Origin: JAGVSR01 sp964458265
GTDB lineage: Bacteria > Pseudomonadota > Alphaproteobacteria > Rhizobiales > Hyphomicrobiaceae
NCBI GenBank assembly: GCA_964458265.1
Contig: CAYWIF010000016.1
Span: 1 to 64,000 of the forward strand
Direction: 5' to 3'
Length of the DNA: 64,000 nt
Under the pieces are notes generated by a model, which was given only the letters and a program-made list of their open reading frames with translations, was not told the origin of the DNA and did not search any database. Below are positions 60,894-64,000 of this stretch, piece by piece (positions within the stretch are counted from its first letter, which is position 1; every line of letters begins with the position of its first letter). The translations under genes and the position numbers were made by a program.

Positions 60894-61835
60894 TTAAGCG
60901 CGCGGCGACTTGGGAGCACCGCCAAAGGCATCACCGGTGAGCTGAGCGAGCCCGGCGATCGAACCGATCACCGACGAGGCTTCGAGCGGCATCATGATGA
61001 CCTTCTGGTTCGGGGCCGAGGCCAGCGATTCCAACGCTTTCACGTAGTTGTTGGCGACGAAGTAGTTGATGGCCTGAACGTTGCCGTTCGAAATGGCGTC
61101 CGAGACAAGTTGCGTCGCCTTGGCTTCGGCTTCGGCGGCACGTTCGCGCGCCTCGGCGTCCTTGAACGCGGCTTCGCGGCGGCCTTCGGCTTCCAGGACG
61201 ACAGCTTGCTTAGCGCCTTCGGCCTTGAGGATGGCAGCCTGACGGAGGCCTTCCGATTCCAGGATCTGGGCGCGCTTTTCGCGTTCCGCCTTCATCTGGC
61301 GGCCCATGCTGTCGACGAGATCGCGCGGGGGGGCGATGTCCTTGATTTCGATGCGCGTGACCTTGACGCCCCAGGCTTCGGTGGCAGCATCGACGACAGT
61401 GAGAAGCTTGGCGTTGATGACGTCGCGGTTGGAGAGCAATTCGTCGAGGTCCATCGAGCCCATGACCGTGCGGACGTTGGTCATGGTCAGGTTGATGGTG
61501 GCGAGTTCGAGGTTGTCGACGGCGTACGCGGAGCGGCCGGCGTCGAGGACCTGAAAGAAGGCGACGCCATCGACGCGGACCATGGCGTTATCGCGGGTGA
61601 TAACGTCCTGGCTCGGGATGTCGATCACCTGCTCCTTCATGTTGACCTGGTTGCCGACCCGCTCGACGATCGGAATGAGAAAGTGCAGGCCGGGGGCCAG
61701 CGTGCGGGTGAAGCGGCCGAAATTTTCGACTGTGAAGTTGAAGCCCTGGGGCACGACCTTGACGGTCGACCAAAGCGTGAAGACCGCAAGGCCGATCAGC
61801 AGCAGGCCAAAGATCTGAAAGCCGTCAGCGAACAT
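60894..61835 (-). CDS. SPFH/Band 7 (stomatin, QmcA-like) protein
   Basis: A 313-residue membrane-anchored protein. An N-terminal helix (about 4-24) is followed by the SPFH domain (VPQGFNFTVENFGRFTRTL, IDIPSQDVITRDNAMVRVDG), a long Ala/Glu-rich coiled coil (about 195-260) and a C-terminal segment. Stomatin homologues organise membrane microdomains and protease complexes such as FtsH. The start at 61835 gives the family N-terminus; a frame to 61886 adds unrelated residues. It is paired with nfeD downstream. Confidence 0.93.
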   Translation of the reverse strand: MFADGFQIFGLLLIGLAVFTLWSTVKVVPQGFNFTVENFGRFTRTLAPGLHFLIPIVERVGNQVNMKEQVIDIPSQDVITRDNAMVRVDGVAFFQVLDAGRSAYAVDNLELATINLTMTNVRTVMGSMDLDELLSNRDVINAKLLTVVDAATEAWGVKVTRIEIKDIAPPRDLVDSMGRQMKAEREKRAQILESEGLRQAAILKAEGAKQAVVLEAEGRREAAFKDAEARERAAEAEAKATQLVSDAISNGNVQAINYFVANNYVKALESLASAPNQKVIMMPLEASSVIGSIAGLAQLTGDAFGGAPKSPRA

Positions 61836-62015
61836 AGGATGTCCCTCTGGGTGGACCGCGCAGGGCGGATCGATTGAAAGGTTCAATGCGAACGATTACG
61901 GTCGATTGTGAAAAACAAAGTAAACAGAGGGTTTTATCTTCGCCTTTTTAGGGCGCGGATGTGCTGGCAAGATTATTTTGAGTTGGGTGTTTGTGCAACT
62001 TTTCGGGGTTGGCGG

Positions 62016-62438
62016 ATGGTGCTGCGGATGATGGTTGGCGTTTTGCTGGTCCTTGCAGGGCCTGTTCTGGCGGACAGCCGGTTCTCAACGCCGAAGCAGG
62101 GCAGCGCGGAGCGGAAGGCCGTGCTTGATGCGGCGCGGGTGCCCGTCGAAAAGGACCTCGGGCAGGCGATCGTCTTTCAGGTGACGTCGCTCAGGGTCAC
62201 GCCGGATTGGGCATTTGTCTATGGCGTTCCCAAGCGGCCGGACGGCAAGGCGATCGACTATTCAAAGTCAATCTACGCGCAGGACGCGAAGGACGGTTCG
62301 TTCAGCGAAGAAGCTGCCGTGTTGCTGGCGCGGCAGGGCGCCGGGTGGCGGCTTGTGACCTATTCGGTCGGTTTTGGCGACGTGGTGTGGGACAGTTGGG
62401 ACGAGGAGTTCGGCGCGCCGGCGTGGCTGTGGCCGTGA
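62016..62438 (+). CDS. Hypothetical exported protein
   Basis: A 140-residue protein from the ATG at 62016 with a clear signal peptide (about 1-19, ending GPVLAD). The mature domain (about 120 residues) has the pattern RKAVLDAARVPVEKDLGQAI, then WAFVYGVPKRPDGK and a C-terminal VGFGDVVWDSWDEEFGAP, suggesting a small alpha/beta periplasmic domain. I do not recognise a named family with certainty; similar short exported proteins occur in gammaproteobacteria and alphaproteobacteria. The frame runs up to 61908, but that part looks non-coding. Confidence 0.72.
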   Translation: MVLRMMVGVLLVLAGPVLADSRFSTPKQGSAERKAVLDAARVPVEKDLGQAIVFQVTSLRVTPDWAFVYGVPKRPDGKAIDYSKSIYAQDAKDGSFSEEAAVLLARQGAGWRLVTYSVGFGDVVWDSWDEEFGAPAWLWP

Positions 62439-62445
62439 GCGGCGG

Positions 62446-62501
62446 GTAGCCGGCAGCAGGCAGGAGGCAGCAGGCAACGGGCAACGGGCGATAGGCAGCC
62501 G
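62446..62501. repeat. Degenerate heptamer tandem repeat, eight units
   Basis: Eight consecutive seven-base units: GTAGCCG, GCAGCAG, GCAGGAG, GCAGCAG, GCAACGG, GCAACGG, GCGATAG, GCAGCCG. Unit phase is exact throughout. It lies between the hypothetical exported protein gene and hemH, eight bases after the stop of the former. Confidence 0.7.
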
Positions 62502-62512
62502 GGGCTGACGGC

Positions 62513-63565
62513 CTAAATCCAGCCCTGGAGTTCGCGGCGGACGACGGCTTCGATCACGTCGATGCCTTCGTCGCTGTCGTTGAGCGCAGGCAGGTAGGCA
62601 AATTTTTCGCCGCCGTTGTCCTCAAAGATGTGGCGATTTTCGCCGTCCAACTCTTCCAGCGTTTCTAGGCAGTCGGCGGAAAAACCAGGAGCCACGAGGG
62701 CCAGCTTTTTGACGCCCTCTTTGGCCAGGCGTTCGACGGTCATGTCGGTGTACGGCTGTAGCCACGGATCATTTCCGAACCGGGACTGGAAGGTCGTCAG
62801 CCAGTTTTCTTCCGGCCAGCCGAGCTTTTCGCGGAGCAGCCGCGATGTCTTCTGGCAATGGCAGTGGTAGGGATCGCCCTTGTCGAAATACTTTTGCGGC
62901 ATGCCGTGGAACGTGGCGACGATTTTCTCGGGCACGAAGTCGAGGCCGGCCAGGCTGTCACGCATCGATTTGGCGAGACGATCAATATAGACCGGATCGT
63001 CGTGGTAGGCCGGCGCGACGCGGACGAACGGTTGCCAGCGCATTTGCATCAGCGCGCGGAAGGCCTGATCGCAGGCGGTGGCGGTGGTGGCCGCGGCATA
63101 CTGCGGATAGAGCGGCACAAGGAGAATGCGTTCGCAGCCCTGTTTTTGGAGTTCGCGGATACGGCTTTCGGTCGTCGGATTGGCGTAGCGCATGGCCCAG
63201 TCAACCACGACGCGGGGATGGCCGGACAAACGCTCGGCAAGCTTATCGGACTGGGATCGCGTGATGGTCTTCAGCGGGCCTTCGTCCTGTTCATTGTTCC
63301 AGATGGTGGCGTAGTCGCGGCCTTTGCGCGAAGGGCGCACGGTCAAAATGATCAGGTTGAGGATCGGCCACCATTTCCACTTCGGCTCCTCAATGACGCG
63401 CTCGTCGGAGAGGAATTCCTTCAGGTAGCGGCGCATCGGCCAGTAGCTCGTGCCGTCCGGGGTGCCGAGGTTCAATAGCAGAACGCCGACGCGCCCGAAT
63501 GCGACTTGCGGATGGGTCTCCGGAAGATTCGAGGCTTCGGCGCGGGGCGGATAGGGTTTGAGCAT
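62513..63565 (-). CDS. hemH: Ferrochelatase
   Basis: Inserts Fe2+ into protoporphyrin IX, the last step of haem synthesis and the branch competing with Mg-chelatase. It is 350 residues from the ATG at 63565 (a frame to 63634 adds a non-family stretch). Motifs: GVLLLNLGTPDGTS, the catalytic His at about 220 in FHGMPQKY, CHCQKTSRLL, and APGFSADCLETLEELDGE. It is the soluble bacterial type; no C-terminal membrane anchor. hemA at the other end of the window supplies the same pathway. Confidence 0.96.
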   Translation of the reverse strand: MLKPYPPRAEASNLPETHPQVAFGRVGVLLLNLGTPDGTSYWPMRRYLKEFLSDERVIEEPKWKWWPILNLIILTVRPSRKGRDYATIWNNEQDEGPLKTITRSQSDKLAERLSGHPRVVVDWAMRYANPTTESRIRELQKQGCERILLVPLYPQYAAATTATACDQAFRALMQMRWQPFVRVAPAYHDDPVYIDRLAKSMRDSLAGLDFVPEKIVATFHGMPQKYFDKGDPYHCHCQKTSRLLREKLGWPEENWLTTFQSRFGNDPWLQPYTDMTVERLAKEGVKKLALVAPGFSADCLETLEELDGENRHIFEDNGGEKFAYLPALNDSDEGIDVIEAVVRRELQGWI

Positions 63566-63704
63566 AAACTGTCCGGAAAAAAGGGCGTGAGACCCCGATA
63601 CGTGACCCGTAGCGTATCCGATTGGCCGGGACAATCGTGTGGCCGCAGCTTTGGCCGTGGCGAAAGTTATCAGGCCGGTCCCCTACGCAGAGGATCGGCA
63701 CTAT

Positions 63705-64000
63705 TCAGTGCCGGGCCACGGCGTGCGGGGGCGCGAACTCGTCTAGGGAAAGTTCCGGAGCTGGTTCTTGCGTCCGATGGTGTTGCGCCAAGCGGATGGC
63801 CGCCGGCCAAAGGTCGAGGATCAAGTGCTCCATAGTCGTGGCCTTGTGGGCGTAGAGGCGACCGGCCAACGGCTTCACCTCGGCGCGTAGCCGTGCCTGC
63901 TCGGCTCTTGCAGCCGTTATGACGGCGGTTCGGGTGGCCGGATCGAGAGCCGAGCGGGTGGACTCTGCGAAATGGCCCGCAACCAAACTCAGATCATGGT
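63705..64000 (-). CDS. Hypothetical protein, incomplete at the window edge
   Basis: A reading frame of about 98 residues open to the right edge, so the N-terminus is outside the window. Ala/Arg-rich helical pattern with no membrane segment or recognisable motif (ATRTAVITAARAEQARLRAE, TTMEHLILDLWPAAIRLA). No family assigned. It might be a real 3' gene end or a chance frame. Confidence 0.4.
   Translation of the reverse strand, partial: HDLSLVAGHFAESTRSALDPATRTAVITAARAEQARLRAEVKPLAGRLYAHKATTMEHLILDLWPAAIRLAQHHRTQEPAPELSLDEFAPPHAVARH

Noticed and set aside
60879..61877. A 332-residue plus-strand frame across the stomatin gene
   Set aside because: Antisense shadow of the SPFH gene, whose motifs are unambiguous.

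Overview
The window is a GC-rich chromosomal segment (my estimate is a little over 60% GC) from a phototrophic alphaproteobacterium. Three things point to the order Hyphomicrobiales (Rhizobiales): the bchL-bchM-lhaA-puhABC-acsF-puhE-hemA order of purple bacteria, the long-chain alphaproteobacterial forms of SerC and FabI, and the tolQRAB-pal-cpoB-tilS-ftsH-folP-glmM run. I see no phage, integrase, insertion sequence or CRISPR array. Genus-level identity is not claimed.

Layout. Positions 1-8226 are the distal half of a photosynthesis superoperon: bacteriochlorophyll synthesis (bchL C-terminus, bchM, acsF), reaction-centre H subunit and assembly factors (puhA, puhB, puhC, puhE, lhaA), a small linked unknown ORF, and 5-aminolevulinate synthase. 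At 9197-14842 is a divergent lipid-modification locus with two CFA-synthase-type methyltransferases, a flavin amine-oxidase-like protein, DUF1365, DUF1295 and DUF2177. Positions 14932-26588 are mostly housekeeping: a phosphatase, fabI, a 17-kDa-antigen-like protein, pdxH, an inositol monophosphatase, a Sel1-repeat protein, a ThiE/TenI-like protein, an L,D-transpeptidase, class I aldolase, DUF2254 and gap. Positions 26973-34034 hold a small coiled-coil protein, a well-folded candidate 6S RNA, the 5-formyl-THF cyclo-ligase gene, a YmdB-type phosphoesterase, and yebC-ruvC-ruvA, separated from ruvB by a PilZ protein and two tandem paralogous membrane proteins.

Positions 34034-43724 carry a metallophosphoesterase, a YbgC thioesterase, a carbonic anhydrase and the Tol-Pal envelope system (tolQ, tolR, tolA, tolB, pal, a second Pal-like protein, cpoB). 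Two tandem tiny lipoproteins, found outside the long-ORF set, sit between tolB and pal. Positions 43750-51461 hold tilS, ftsH (behind an RpoH-type promoter), folP, a ParA-type ATPase with a small partner, and glmM. Positions 51637-63565 carry two tandem paralogous outer-membrane barrels, serC, a DUF4139 protein, a small Cys-rich secreted protein, a large outer-membrane barrel, the arabinose-5-phosphate isomerase gene, nfeD, a stomatin/QmcA protein and hemH. An incomplete ORF runs off the right edge.

The main themes are tetrapyrrole and photosystem biogenesis (left end, with hemH at the right end), cell-envelope assembly (Tol-Pal, LDT, GlmM, KpsF/KdsD, beta-barrels) and DNA repair (RuvABC). 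The less expected signals are two exact TTAA-N7-TTAAC (CtrA-type) sites and related near-matches in promoter regions, a REP-like palindrome cluster at 60271-60370, an eight-unit heptamer repeat at 62446-62501, and several local tandem duplications.
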